From Actinacidiphila bryophytorum (GTDB lineage Bacteria > Actinomycetota > Actinomycetes > Streptomycetales > Streptomycetaceae), in contig NZ_JAFFIX010000003.1 of NCBI RefSeq assembly GCF_016916835.1, forward strand, positions 186,001 through 250,000: a stretch of 64,000 nt of DNA. Direction: 5' to 3'. The notes below the pieces were generated by a model, which made no database searches, was not told where the DNA came from, and saw only the letters and a program-made list of their open reading frames with translations. The position numbers were made by a program, and so were the translations under genes. This document shows, piece after piece, positions 21,952 through 31,281 of this stretch. Each line of letters starts with the position of its first letter. The first letter of the stretch is position 1.

Positions 21952-21982
21952 GCCCGGACCGGCCGTGGCGGCCGGTCCGGGC
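21952..21982 (-). terminator. Terminator after the M4 protease gene
   Basis: Perfect 13-bp stem GCCCGGACCGGCC / GGCCGGTCCGGGC with a five-base loop, 30 bp past the metalloprotease stop. Confidence 0.75.
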
Positions 21983-22011
21983 GCTTTGCGCCGTACGGGT
22001 GGGTCCGTGCG

Positions 22012-24435
22012 TCAGCTGACGTTGACGGCGGTGTCGTCGATCAGGAAGGAGGTCGCCAGGGAGGAGTCCTCGGTTCCGGTGAACTTCAGGGTGACGGTCT
22101 GGCCGATGTAGGGGGTGAGGCTGACGGTCCGCTGGACGTAGCCGGTGCCGCTGTTGAGGTTGGAGTAGGAGGCGAGGGTGCTGCTGCCGGCTGCGACGGT
22201 GAGCTTGTCGTAGGCGGTGCTGGTCGTCGTCTCACTGGTCGAGACGTACAGGTAGAAGGTCAGGCTCGCGCTGGTGCAGCTGGCGGGGATGGTCACCGAC
22301 TGGGAGACGCTGTCGGTGTGGGTGGTGCCGTAGCCGTCCAGCCAGGCCTTGTAGGAGCCGGAGTGGGCGGGGGCGTCGGTGCTGCTGTCGATCGCGCCCG
22401 AGGTGGCGGTCCAGCCGGTGCTGCCGCTCTCGAAGCCGGGGTTGGTCAGCAGCTGGCTCGCGGTGCAGCCGCCGCTGGTGCTGGTGACGGCCCAGGTGAA
22501 GGAGGCCGTGCCGCTGGCGTTGGTCGAGTCCTTGGCCGTGACCGTCACGTTGTACGTGCCGGTGGTGGTCGAGGTGGTGCCCGAGATCAGCCCGGTCGAG
22601 GAGCCGATCGACAGGCCCGTGGGCAGGCCGGTCGCGCTGTAGGTCAGGGCGCCGCCGTTGCTGGTGCTGGCCTGGATCTGCAGGCTGACCGCGGTGCTGA
22701 CCTTGGTGGACTGGTTGCCCGGGTTGGTCACCGACACGCCGCTCGGGGTGGTCACCCGGCTGCCGACGCCGATCGCCGCCCAGGTGTTGGCGACGGTGTT
22801 GTACGTGGCGCTGCCCGCGCCCCACAGGTCGGCCGCCGCCTGCAGCGACTGGGTGCGGGCCGCCGCGTAGTTGGTGGTCGAGGTGAAGCGCTCGGTCAGC
22901 GACTTGTACCAGAGCTTGAGCGCGTTGTCCCGGCCGATGCCCGGCACCGGCAGGTTGTCGTAGGTCGGGCTGTTGTAGCTGACCCCGCCGATGACCTTGG
23001 CGCCGCTGCCCTCGGAGAGCAGGTAGAAGAAGTGGTTGGCGGGACCCGAGGAGTAGTGGACGTCCAGGCCGCCGAGGCTGGAGGACCAGTTGTCCTTCGA
23101 GCCGCCGTCCTTGCTGGGTTTGTCCATGTAGCGCAGCGGGGTGCCGTCACCGTTGATGTCGATCTTCTCGCCGATGAGGTAGTCGCCCGGGTCGGTGGAG
23201 TTGTTGGCGTAGAACTCCACGCCGGTGCCGAAGATGTCGGACGTGGCCTCGTTCAGGCCGCCGGACTCGCCCGAGTAGTTCAGCCCGGCGCTGTTGGAGG
23301 TGACGCCGTGGCTCATCTCGTGGCCCGCGACGTCCAGTGCGGTCAGCGGGTGCGCGTTGCCGCTGCCGTCGCCGTAGGTCATGCAGAAGCAGGAGTCGTC
23401 CCAGAAGGCGTTGACGTAGCTGTTGCCGTAGTGGGTGCGGGAGTAGGCCGCCCGGCCGTCGTCGGCGATGCCGTTGCGCCCGAAGGTGTTCTTGTAGAAG
23501 TCCCAGGTCTCCTGGGCGCCGTAGGCGGCGTCCACGCCCGCGGTCTGTGCGGTGGTGCCGCTGCCGTCGCCCCAGGTGTCGTCGGCGTCGGTGAACAGCG
23601 TGCCGGTGCCCGACGTGCTGTGGTTCAGGTTGTACGTCTTGTGGCCGCCGCGGGTGTTGTCGGTCAGCTGGTAGGTGCTGCCGGACAGCGTCGTGGTGAT
23701 GTTCACCTGGCCGCTGTACTCGCTGTTGCCGACGCCGGTCTCGATGCCCTGGTACTCGAAGAGCTTCGCGCCGGTGGTGGCGTCGGTGATCACGTGCAGC
23801 TGGTTGGGGGTGCCGTCGTCCTGCAGGCCGCCGACCACCGACTCCCAGGCGAGCACCGGGGTGCCGGAGGCCGCCCAGACCACCTTGCGGGGCGAGTTGA
23901 CCGCCGCGGGGGACTTGGCGCCGTCGGCCTTGGCGCGCGAGAGGGCGAAGGACTTCGCCGAGTCGGCGCTCTTGAGTGCGGTCGTCGAGGCGACCGCGAC
24001 CGAGGCGCTGGTCGCCTTGTCGACACCGGTGGTGGCGCCCAGCGGGCTCTGGTGCACGATCAGGTCGCCGCCGAGCACCGGCAGTCCCTGGTACGTGCGC
24101 TCGTAGCGGGTGTGGGTGCTGCCGTCGGCGTCCTGGGACACCGACTTGACGACCAGCTTCTCCTGGGCGCCGAGGTGCAGCGACGACGCGGTCGCCGCCG
24201 CGTGCGCCTGGGCCTGTGCCGTCAGTGCGGCCTGCTGGGCCGGGGTCAGCGAGGCCGGCAGGGCACCCGGCCTGGGCTGTACGTGGGAGGTCGCGGCCTG
24301 CGCCGCCGAACCGGTCGATGCGGCGGGTTCAGCTGCCGCGGTGCCGGCCGGCAGCGTCACGGCGAGCATCGCCGCACCGGCGATGAGCGCGCCGGCGGCT
24401 GCTGCCGTACGGGCCGTACGGGGGGATCGTGGCAC
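22012..24435 (-). CDS. Secreted M4 (thermolysin-family) metalloprotease
   Basis: Extracellular neutral zinc protease. The 807-residue preproprotein has a signal peptide (TARTAAAAGALIAGAAMLAVTL), an FTP/PepSY propeptide (about 60-220, ending near the segment GIETGVGNSEYSGQV), and an M4 catalytic domain with HEMSH at 372-376, the third zinc ligand in GGLNEATSDIF and the catalytic His region DVHYSSGPANHFFY. A putative-Ig (He_PIG-like) domain (NGGALTYSATGLPTGLSI) and a galactose-binding-like C-terminal domain (NPGFESGSTGWTATSG) follow, likely for substrate or wall attachment. GTG 24435 follows AAGGAG. It stands alone, with its own terminator. Confidence 0.94.
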   Translation of the reverse strand: MPRSPRTARTAAAAGALIAGAAMLAVTLPAGTAAAEPAASTGSAAQAATSHVQPRPGALPASLTPAQQAALTAQAQAHAAATASSLHLGAQEKLVVKSVSQDADGSTHTRYERTYQGLPVLGGDLIVHQSPLGATTGVDKATSASVAVASTTALKSADSAKSFALSRAKADGAKSPAAVNSPRKVVWAASGTPVLAWESVVGGLQDDGTPNQLHVITDATTGAKLFEYQGIETGVGNSEYSGQVNITTTLSGSTYQLTDNTRGGHKTYNLNHSTSGTGTLFTDADDTWGDGSGTTAQTAGVDAAYGAQETWDFYKNTFGRNGIADDGRAAYSRTHYGNSYVNAFWDDSCFCMTYGDGSGNAHPLTALDVAGHEMSHGVTSNSAGLNYSGESGGLNEATSDIFGTGVEFYANNSTDPGDYLIGEKIDINGDGTPLRYMDKPSKDGGSKDNWSSSLGGLDVHYSSGPANHFFYLLSEGSGAKVIGGVSYNSPTYDNLPVPGIGRDNALKLWYKSLTERFTSTTNYAAARTQSLQAAADLWGAGSATYNTVANTWAAIGVGSRVTTPSGVSVTNPGNQSTKVSTAVSLQIQASTSNGGALTYSATGLPTGLSIGSSTGLISGTTSTTTGTYNVTVTAKDSTNASGTASFTWAVTSTSGGCTASQLLTNPGFESGSTGWTATSGAIDSSTDAPAHSGSYKAWLDGYGTTHTDSVSQSVTIPASCTSASLTFYLYVSTSETTTSTAYDKLTVAAGSSTLASYSNLNSGTGYVQRTVSLTPYIGQTVTLKFTGTEDSSLATSFLIDDTAVNVS

Positions 24436-24906
24436 TCGTCACTCCTTCTGCGGCGGCCACGGGTATGCGGCCGGTGACAGTCCGGGCGGGGTGGGGTTGG
24501 TGATCCGCCCGGATAGAGCTGTGGCGTTGCTGTGGATCGGGGCACAGAGTGGCACTCTTTACCTGTTCATGTCAGTCCCGTGGTGCCAACTTGGCTGAAT
24601 TCGTTCGGCTTCCGGTTGTCGCCGTCCGCATAACGGGCGGATGTGAGGGCCGTGTTGCGGGCATGAGAAAACATCCGCCGCTTCGCCCGTTCAGAACCGG
24701 GGCGTACCGGGCGCATCGCACCCCCACGGCGTCACCCAACTAGGGTGAGGCCAGGGGTAGTTGGGCACCGCTGCGACACAACAAGGCGGAATGGCGCCAG
24801 TGTTGCCATGAGTTGGTCAAGAACGGTCGGCCGGGCGCGGGCCGCTCGTAGCCTGCTGTCGGTGCGCCCTCCGGCACACCGGGTGAGCGTGCAAGCCGAG
24901 GTGATG
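24436..24906. other. Intergenic region between divergent protease and SAV_915-like gene
   Basis: About 470 bp without a supported gene and with lower GC than neighbouring coding DNA. An 8-bp perfect inverted repeat GCGGATGT / ACATCCGC (24637-24644 and 24671-24678) is separated by 26 bp; it could form a hairpin or be a pair of regulator half-sites. I see no convincing promoter pair. Confidence 0.35.
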
Positions 24907-25290
24907 ATGTCCCGCATGTCCGAGCCGTCCGGCGCCGGCGGCCCTGACGGTACCCCCGCGGCCGGCCACCCGGTCCGGATCCCGGGCGACACCCGGCTCT
25001 ACGTGCCCGCCCACCCGCGCCCGCCGGCCGGCCCTGCCCAGGAGTCCGCCGTCGGCCTGGCGCTGCAGACCGTGCCCGCGACCGGCGAACTGGTCGCCGT
25101 CGCCTTCACCACACTGGACGCCCTGGTGGCGGCCCTCGGCGAGTGCCAGCCGTGGATCACCCTGCCGGCCGGCCGCCTCGCGGAACTCGTCAGCCGCGGC
25201 GGCCTGGCCCGCATGAGCATCAACCCGGTCAGGCCAGGCCCTCACGCCAGGCCGCGTCCAGCTGGGCATAGTGCCCGTCCCCCGCGATGA
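24907..25290 (+). CDS. Small conserved actinobacterial protein, SAV_915 type
   Basis: A 127-residue protein of unknown function resembling the SAV_915 family by pattern: GDTRLYVPAHPRPP, then VAFTTLDALVAALGECQPWITL and a short tail. There is no signal peptide or membrane segment. ATG 24907 is preferred because GAGG lies six bases upstream; ATG 24904 and 24916 are alternatives. The 3' end overlaps the 3' end of the convergent ABC gene by 62 bp, so the last 20 residues (Arg/Pro/His-rich) could be a poorly conserved extension. The role is not known. Confidence 0.65.
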   Translation: MSRMSEPSGAGGPDGTPAAGHPVRIPGDTRLYVPAHPRPPAGPAQESAVGLALQTVPATGELVAVAFTTLDALVAALGECQPWITLPAGRLAELVSRGGLARMSINPVRPGPHARPRPAGHSARPPR

Positions 25291-27094
25291 GGTCCGCCGG
25301 GGTGCCGTCCTCCACGATCCGGCCGTCGCGCATCACCAGCACCCGGTCGGCGATGGCCACCGTGGACAGCCGGTGCGCGATGATCACCGCGGTACGCCCG
25401 GTGAGCACCGTCTGCATCGCGAACTGCACGGCACGCTCGCCCGGGATGTCCAGCGACGACGTCGCCTCGTCCAGGATCAGCACCCCGGGGTCGGCCAGCA
25501 GCGCCCGGGCGAAGGCGACCAGCTGGCGCTGACCCGCCGAGATCCGGCCGCCGCGCTTGCGCACGTCGGTGTCGTAGCCGTCCGGCAGCGCCGTGATGAA
25601 GTCGTGCGCCCCGATCGCCCGGGCCGCCGCCTCGACCTCCTCCCGGGTCGCGTCGGGGCGGCCGATGGCGATGTTGTCCGCGACGGTGCCGGAGAAGAGG
25701 AAGGCCTCCTGCGTCACCATCACCACGCCCCTGCGCAGGTCCGCCGGTGACAGGTCCACGAGCGGCACGCCGTCGAGCAGCACCCGGCCGCCGGTCGGGT
25801 CGTAGAAGCGGGCGAGCAGCTTGGCCAGCGTGGACTTGCCCGCGCCGGTCGCACCGACCACCGCCAGGGTCTGCCCGGCCGGCAGCCGCAGGTCGAAGGG
25901 CGGCAGCACCTCGCCGCCGGTGCGGTAGCCGAACCGCACCCGGTCGAAGACCACTTCGCGCCCCGGGTGCCCTTGCGCGGTCGGCGGCAGCGCGACCGGG
26001 TGCTCGGGCGCGGGCACCGTCGGGGTCTGCGCGAGCAGCCCGGCGATCTTCTCCAGCGAGGCCGCCGCCGACTGGTAGGAGTTCAGGAACATCCCGAGGC
26101 GGTCGATCGGGTCGTACAGCCGCCGCAGGTACAGCACGAAGGCGGCGAGCACGCCCAGCGCCATCCCGCCGCCCGCGACCCGGTAGGCACCCCACACCAC
26201 GATGCCGGCCACCGCGATGTTCGCGATCAGCCGGGAGGTGACGACGTAGCGGGCCATCTCCAGGATCGCGTCGCCGTTGGCCCGGTAGTGGCGGTGGTTC
26301 AGCTCGGCGAAGGACGTGTCGTTGGGCTGCTCGCGGCGGAAGGCCTTGACCGGGCGGATGCCGTTCATGGTCTCGGTGAACTTCACGATGACCGCCGCGA
26401 TCGCGGTGGAACGCCGCCGGTAGGCGAGCATCGAGCGGCCCTGGAAGCGGCGGATCGCCACGTACAGCGGCACGTACGACACCAGCGTGACCAGGCCGAG
26501 CCGCCAGTCCAGGAAGATCAGCAGCACCGAGATGTACACCACCGACAGCACCACCCCGATCAGCTCCTCCAGGCCGTCGGTCAGCAGCTCCCTGATCGAC
26601 TCGACGTCGGAGGTGGCCCGGGCGATCAGCCGGCCCGAGGTGTAGCGCTCGTGGAAGTCCAGGCTCAGCGACTGGGCGTGCCGGAACATCCGGGCGCGCA
26701 GCTCGATCAGCACGTCCTGGCTGATCAGCGCGGCCACCCGGATGAAGGCGCGCTGCAGGGCGCCGGCCGCGACACCGCAGCCCAGGTAGCCGCAGGCAAC
26801 CGCGATCAGCGCGCCGTGCCGGCCCTCGCGCATCTGCGGGATCGCGTTGTCGATGGCGTACGCCACCAGCAGCGGGCCCGCCTGCACCGCCGCCTGCTGG
26901 ACCAGCAGCAGCACCGAGGCGAGCCACACCAGCCGCGAGTGCGGGCGCAGCAGCGAACGCAGCAGCAGCGCCTGCGCGTTCTTCGGCGCGGGCAGCCGGT
27001 CCTGGTCGAAGGCGTCCGGTTCGGCCGGCGCCGGGGCGTGGACCGGCTCGGCCTCCTCCCGGTCGTCCAGCTGCTGCTCGGTGGCTGACGTCAT
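25229..27094 (-). CDS. ABC exporter half-transporter with the catalytically competent Walker site
   Basis: Type IV ABC exporter of 621 residues: an N-terminal six-helix transmembrane domain (about 60-350) and a nucleotide-binding domain with Walker A GATGAGKSTL, a divergent signature ISAGQRQL, and Walker B LILDEATSSLD with the catalytic Glu. ATG 27094 overlaps the stop of the upstream half-transporter (ATGA), so both are made together and almost certainly form a heterodimer. The substrate cannot be read from sequence; lipids, peptides or drugs are possible. The last bases overlap the convergent SAV_915-like gene. Confidence 0.93.
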   Translation of the reverse strand: MTSATEQQLDDREEAEPVHAPAPAEPDAFDQDRLPAPKNAQALLLRSLLRPHSRLVWLASVLLLVQQAAVQAGPLLVAYAIDNAIPQMREGRHGALIAVACGYLGCGVAAGALQRAFIRVAALISQDVLIELRARMFRHAQSLSLDFHERYTSGRLIARATSDVESIRELLTDGLEELIGVVLSVVYISVLLIFLDWRLGLVTLVSYVPLYVAIRRFQGRSMLAYRRRSTAIAAVIVKFTETMNGIRPVKAFRREQPNDTSFAELNHRHYRANGDAILEMARYVVTSRLIANIAVAGIVVWGAYRVAGGGMALGVLAAFVLYLRRLYDPIDRLGMFLNSYQSAAASLEKIAGLLAQTPTVPAPEHPVALPPTAQGHPGREVVFDRVRFGYRTGGEVLPPFDLRLPAGQTLAVVGATGAGKSTLAKLLARFYDPTGGRVLLDGVPLVDLSPADLRRGVVMVTQEAFLFSGTVADNIAIGRPDATREEVEAAARAIGAHDFITALPDGYDTDVRKRGGRISAGQRQLVAFARALLADPGVLILDEATSSLDIPGERAVQFAMQTVLTGRTAVIIAHRLSTVAIADRVLVMRDGRIVEDGTPADLIAGDGHYAQLDAAWREGLA

Positions 27095-28953
27095 CGGGCG
27101 TCGCTCCTTTCCAGGGGCTCCACGGCGGTGTCGAGGCCCGACATCAGACGGCGGTATTCGGTGTTGTCGCGCAGCAGCTCCTGGTGGGTGCCGACCGCGC
27201 TGACCCGGCCCTGGGAGAGCAGCGCCACCCGGTCGGCGAGCGCCACCGTCGACGGCCGGTGCGCCACGACCAGGGCGGTGGTCTCCCGCAGCACGTCCCG
27301 CAGCGCCGCTTCCACCAGGGCCTCGGTGTGCACGTCCAGTGCGGACAGCGGGTCGTCGAGGATCAGGAACTGCGGGCGCCCGACGACCGCGCGGGCCAGC
27401 GCGAGGCGCTGCCGCTGGCCGCCGGACAGGCTCAGGCCCTGCTCGCCGACCTGGGTGTCCAGGCCCTGGGGCAGGGCGTGCACGAAGCCGCACTGGGCGA
27501 TCTCCAGCGCCCGCAGCACCGCCGCCTCGTCAGCGCCGGACGGGCCGGCGCCCATCGCCACGTTCTCCCGGACGGTCGCCGAGAAGAGGGTGGGTTCCTC
27601 GAAGGCCACCGCGACCAGTTCGCGCAGCCGCGCCACCGGCATCGCCGCGGTGTCCGCGCCGTCCAGCGTGATACGCCCCGAGGTCGGCTCGTGCAGCCGC
27701 GGCACCAGGGCGGTCAGCGTGGTCTTGCCGCAGCCGGTGGCGCCGACCAGGGCCATCGTCTCGCCCGACCTGATGTGCAGGTCCACCCCGGTCAGCACCG
27801 GGGCACTGCCCGCGGGCGCGTCCGGGTAGCGGAAGCCGACCCCGGCCATCCGCAGCCCGTCCCCGCCGGGGCGGACCGCTGCCGGATCCGCTGTCAGATC
27901 CGCAGTGAGGTCTTCTGCGTCCTTGCCGTCCGCCGCTTCCGAGGCCTCGGCGCCCTGCATGGTCATCGGCTCGAAGTAGCGGTCGGCGGCGGTGGCCGCC
28001 TCGTTGCTCATGGCCAGCAGGAAGCCGATGGACTCCACCGGCCAGCGCAGCGCAAGGGCCGTGGTCAGGAAGGCCACCAGGGTGCCGGTCGACAGCTTGC
28101 CGTCGGAGACCTGGAGGACGCCGACGACCAGGGCCACACCGATCGCCAGCTCCGGCAGCGTCATGATGATCGCCCACAGGTCCGACAGCAGGCGGGCCTT
28201 GTGCAGCTCCGTGCCGCGCAGGTCGCGGGCCTGCTGGTGGAAGGCCTGGGACTGGGTGCGGTGCCGCCCGAAGGCCTTGATGATGCGCACCCCCAGCACC
28301 GACTCCTCGACCAGCGTGGCCAGGTCGCCCGCCTGGTCCTGGGCGCGGCGGGCCGCCAGGGCGTACCGCGTCTCGAAGCGCATGGAGAGCACCACGAGCG
28401 GCACCGCGGGGCCGAGCAGGACCAGGGTCAGCAGCGGGCTCTGCGCCAGCAGGATGCCGAAGCCGATGAGCATCGTGGTGGCGTTCACGAACAGGAAGAC
28501 CAGCGGGAAGGCCAGGAACATCCGCAGGATCTGCAGGTCCATGGTGGCCCGGGAGAGCAGCTGGCCCGACGCCCACCGGTCGTGGAAGGACACCGGCAGG
28601 CGCTGCAGCCGCTGGTAGAGGTCGCTGCGCATCGAGGCCTCGACGCCGGCCAGCGGTCGCGCCACCAGCCAGCGCCGCAGCCCGAACAGGCCCGCCTCCA
28701 GCAGCCCGAGCAGCAGCACCAGGCCGCCGCCGAGCCAGACGCCCGACGGGTCCTGGTCGGTGACCGGGCCGTCGACCAGCCACTTGAGCACCAGCGGGAT
28801 CAGCAGCCCCATGCTGGAGGCGACCACGCCCACCACGGCCGACGCACCGAGCCGGGCGCGGATGGGCCGCACGTACGGCCACAGGCGCAGCAGCGAGCGG
28901 ATCGAGGACCGCGAGCGGGCGGCGGGCGCGGGGTCAGGGGTCGTGGCAGGCAT
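27091..28953 (-). CDS. ABC exporter half-transporter with degenerate Walker B
   Basis: Partner of the downstream ABC protein: 620 residues with an N-terminal transmembrane domain and a nucleotide-binding domain carrying Walker A GATGCGKTTL and a canonical signature LSGGQRQRL, but Walker B LILDDPLSALD, where Asp replaces the catalytic Glu. ATG 28953 is chosen because of the AGGAG six bases upstream; a longer frame exists without support. The pairing of a canonical signature here with the Glu-bearing site of the other subunit is the hallmark of asymmetric heterodimeric exporters. An Ala/Asp/Glu-rich linker of about 35 residues precedes the ATPase domain. Confidence 0.92.
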   Translation of the reverse strand: MPATTPDPAPAARSRSSIRSLLRLWPYVRPIRARLGASAVVGVVASSMGLLIPLVLKWLVDGPVTDQDPSGVWLGGGLVLLLGLLEAGLFGLRRWLVARPLAGVEASMRSDLYQRLQRLPVSFHDRWASGQLLSRATMDLQILRMFLAFPLVFLFVNATTMLIGFGILLAQSPLLTLVLLGPAVPLVVLSMRFETRYALAARRAQDQAGDLATLVEESVLGVRIIKAFGRHRTQSQAFHQQARDLRGTELHKARLLSDLWAIIMTLPELAIGVALVVGVLQVSDGKLSTGTLVAFLTTALALRWPVESIGFLLAMSNEAATAADRYFEPMTMQGAEASEAADGKDAEDLTADLTADPAAVRPGGDGLRMAGVGFRYPDAPAGSAPVLTGVDLHIRSGETMALVGATGCGKTTLTALVPRLHEPTSGRITLDGADTAAMPVARLRELVAVAFEEPTLFSATVRENVAMGAGPSGADEAAVLRALEIAQCGFVHALPQGLDTQVGEQGLSLSGGQRQRLALARAVVGRPQFLILDDPLSALDVHTEALVEAALRDVLRETTALVVAHRPSTVALADRVALLSQGRVSAVGTHQELLRDNTEYRRLMSGLDTAVEPLERSDAR

Positions 28954-29070
28954 CACTCCTGACAGTACGGTCGCCCACTGACACGATTCACCTGGTTTTC
29001 GCCACCGGCCGACTCCGCGGGCGGCGCGGACCTGCCCGGGTGGCGCGTCCCGCCCGGGCGGCACCGGGCC

Positions 29071-29817
29071 TCAGACCGTGAAGCCGCCGTCCACGTGGAC
29101 GACCGCGCCGGTCATGTACGAGGCCGCGTCCGACGCCAGGTGCGCCACGACCGCGGCGATCTCCTCGGCGGCCGCGTACCGCCCGAGCGCGGTGAAGCCG
29201 CTGACGGTCTGCGCGTACGGCCCGTCCGCAGGGTTGGCGTCGGTGTCCGTCGGTCCGGGGTGCAGCAGGTTCACCGTGATGCCCAGCGGGCCGAGGTCCC
29301 TGGCCAGGCCCTTGGTCATCCCGGTCAGCGCGGTCTTGGTCAGGGCGTAGAGGGTGTGGCCGGGGAAGGTGGTGCGCTCCCCGACGTTGCTGCCGACGCT
29401 GATGATCCGGCCGCCGCTACGCATGTGCCGGGACGCGGCCCTGGCCGCCAGGTACGGGCCGCGGACGTTGACCGCGACGGCCCGGTCGAAGTCGGCGGCG
29501 CCCAGGTCGGAGACCGGGCCGACCATGTAGGCGCCGGCGTTGTTGACCAGGATGTCCAGCCGCCCCCACGCGGCGGCGGCCCGGTCCACCGCCTCCTCGA
29601 TCGCGGCCGGGGCGCCGCTGTCGGCCCGCAGGGCGAGCGCCCGCCGCCCCATGCCGCGGATCTTGTCCGCGACGGCTTCCGCTGCTGCCGTGTCCCGCCG
29701 GTAGGTGAAGGCGACGTCGGCGCCGCCTTCTGCCAGCCGCAGCGCGACCGCCGCCCCGATACCTCGCGAAGCCCCGGTGACCAGGGCGGTTCTGCTGTCG
29801 AACTCGGTGGTGTCCAT
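29071..29817 (-). CDS. Short-chain dehydrogenase/reductase
   Basis: Classical SDR oxidoreductase of 248 residues using NAD(P)H. The cofactor loop is TGASRGIGAAVAL (about 14-26), NNAG occurs in LDILVNNAGAYMVG, the catalytic Ser lies in IISVGSNVG and the catalytic YxxxK in YALTKTALTG; the ending GAVVHVDGGFTV is typical. The basic residue in FTYRRDTAAAE after strand 2 favours NADPH. ATG 29817 (MDTTEF) fits the family start. It lies between the ABC pair and an MFS gene on the same strand with 92 and 117 bp gaps. The substrate is unknown. Confidence 0.9.
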   Translation of the reverse strand: MDTTEFDSRTALVTGASRGIGAAVALRLAEGGADVAFTYRRDTAAAEAVADKIRGMGRRALALRADSGAPAAIEEAVDRAAAAWGRLDILVNNAGAYMVGPVSDLGAADFDRAVAVNVRGPYLAARAASRHMRSGGRIISVGSNVGERTTFPGHTLYALTKTALTGMTKGLARDLGPLGITVNLLHPGPTDTDANPADGPYAQTVSGFTALGRYAAAEEIAAVVAHLASDAASYMTGAVVHVDGGFTV

Positions 29818-29908
29818 GGCTTCGATCCTGGTCGGGCGCCCCGCCGGAATCTGGCGGGATTCGGCCGTCGAAGCGGCCGGGAGCCGTCGACGTACCCCCC
29901 CCGAGCCG

Positions 29909-31201
29909 TCAGCCCGCCTTGCCAGGCGCCGCCCTGCGCAGCCCGCGTACCGCGGGGATCGCCAGCAGGGTGCTGCCGACCGCGAGGGCGAACAGGCCGC
30001 CCGCCTGGAGTACGTGCCGCGCCCCGAAGGCCGCCGCGGCCGGACCCGCGAGCGCCTGGCCGACCGGGAACATCGCGACCGAGCCTGCGACCTCGTAGGC
30101 GTGGATGCGGTTGAGGATGTCGCCGGGGACCTGGGTCTGCACGCTGGTCGCCCAGTTGACGCCCCAGAAGGCCCAGCCGACGCCCGCGGTGAAAAGGCAG
30201 CAGCACAGCGCGGGCACCGGCAGGTCGAGGCCGACCGAGGCGGGCATGAGGGCGACCGCGAAGACCCCGAAGCTGCCCGCACGCAGCGGGTGTTCCGCGC
30301 GCAGCCGCATCGCCAGCAGCGCACCGGCCGCGGTGCCCGCGCCGAGCGCCGAGTTGACCAGGCCGTACGCGCCGGCGCCGTGCTCGGGGATGATCTGGCC
30401 CGCGGCCAGCGGGGTGTAGGGGCCCATGACGCACAGCGTGTAGACCGTCCACACCAGGATCACCGCCCACATCCAGGTGCGCGCCCTGAACTCCCGCCAG
30501 CCCTCGTGGAGATCGGCCCTGAAAGTGGTGCCGCCCGCGGCTGCCGCCTCGCGCGGCGGTGCCGGGGCCAGCCGCAGGAACATCAGGCACAGGCCGCTGG
30601 TCAGATACGTGGCCGCGTGCACCGCGAAGACCACGCCGGCCGAGCTGAAGCCGACCAGCACACCGGCGAGCGCGGGTCCCGCGAGGCCGGCGGCCGACTC
30701 GGCGGTCCTGGTCACCGCGTTGGCGCCCTGCACGTCGTGCGCGACCCTGACCACCGTGCTGGCCACGCCCGGCTGGAAGGTCGCCGCACAGGTGCCGTTG
30801 ACGACCCCGATCACCAGCACCTCCCACAGCCGCACGCTCTGGGTCAGGAAGAGGAAGGCGGCCGTCGACTGGGTGCAGACCCGGACCAGGTCGGAACCGA
30901 TCATCATGGCACGGGCGTTGAAGCGGTCGGCCAGGACGCCGCCGAAGATGACGAAGCCGGCGAAGCAGGCGCTGGCGGCGGCCATCACCAGGCCGATGTC
31001 GCCGGCCGAGTAGCCGTAGGACAGCAGGCCCGCGGACAGGGCGACGGGCAGCATCGTGTCGCCGAGCATGGCGACGGAGCGGGCGGTGAAGTAGAGCCGG
31101 AAGGGCGTCGACCAGAGGGGTCCTGCGGGCGGGCGGTAGGCGGGGACAGCCGGTGCTGCCGCCTGCCCCGAGCGGGGTGCGGAGGAGGTCACCGGGCTCA
31201 T
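29909..31201 (-). CDS. MFS transporter, MFS_3/enterobactin-exporter-like
   Basis: Twelve-helix membrane exporter of about 430 residues. The N-terminal half begins TPFRLYFTARSVAMLGDTMLPVAL, followed by the loop GGVLADRFNARAMM resembling motif A; hydrophobic segments alternate to the end. The family includes EntS-like and macrolide exporters. Start ATG 31201 (MSPVTSSAP) is chosen; GTG 31216 is possible but lies inside a palindrome. That 28-bp palindrome directly upstream suggests repression by an unlinked regulator. The substrate is unknown. Confidence 0.88.
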   Translation of the reverse strand: MSPVTSSAPRSGQAAAPAVPAYRPPAGPLWSTPFRLYFTARSVAMLGDTMLPVALSAGLLSYGYSAGDIGLVMAAASACFAGFVIFGGVLADRFNARAMMIGSDLVRVCTQSTAAFLFLTQSVRLWEVLVIGVVNGTCAATFQPGVASTVVRVAHDVQGANAVTRTAESAAGLAGPALAGVLVGFSSAGVVFAVHAATYLTSGLCLMFLRLAPAPPREAAAAGGTTFRADLHEGWREFRARTWMWAVILVWTVYTLCVMGPYTPLAAGQIIPEHGAGAYGLVNSALGAGTAAGALLAMRLRAEHPLRAGSFGVFAVALMPASVGLDLPVPALCCCLFTAGVGWAFWGVNWATSVQTQVPGDILNRIHAYEVAGSVAMFPVGQALAGPAAAAFGARHVLQAGGLFALAVGSTLLAIPAVRGLRRAAPGKAG

Positions 31202-31204
31202 GGT

Positions 31205-31232
31205 GGACTGGACCACTGGTGGCGTCCAGTCC
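31205..31232 (-). promoter_or_regulatory. Palindromic operator or hairpin at the MFS gene start
   Basis: Perfect 9-bp inverted repeat GGACTGGAC / GTCCAGTCC separated by 10 bp, and the spacer with one flanking base contains CCAC-TG-GTGG, itself symmetric. It covers bases -4 to -31 relative to the ATG, so it is either a regulator-binding site or an RNA hairpin hiding the ribosome-binding site. Confidence 0.6.
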
Positions 31233-31281
31233 TTTCACCAAGTTGGTCTGATGATTGAACTCACTTGTTGCCCTGCGGACT

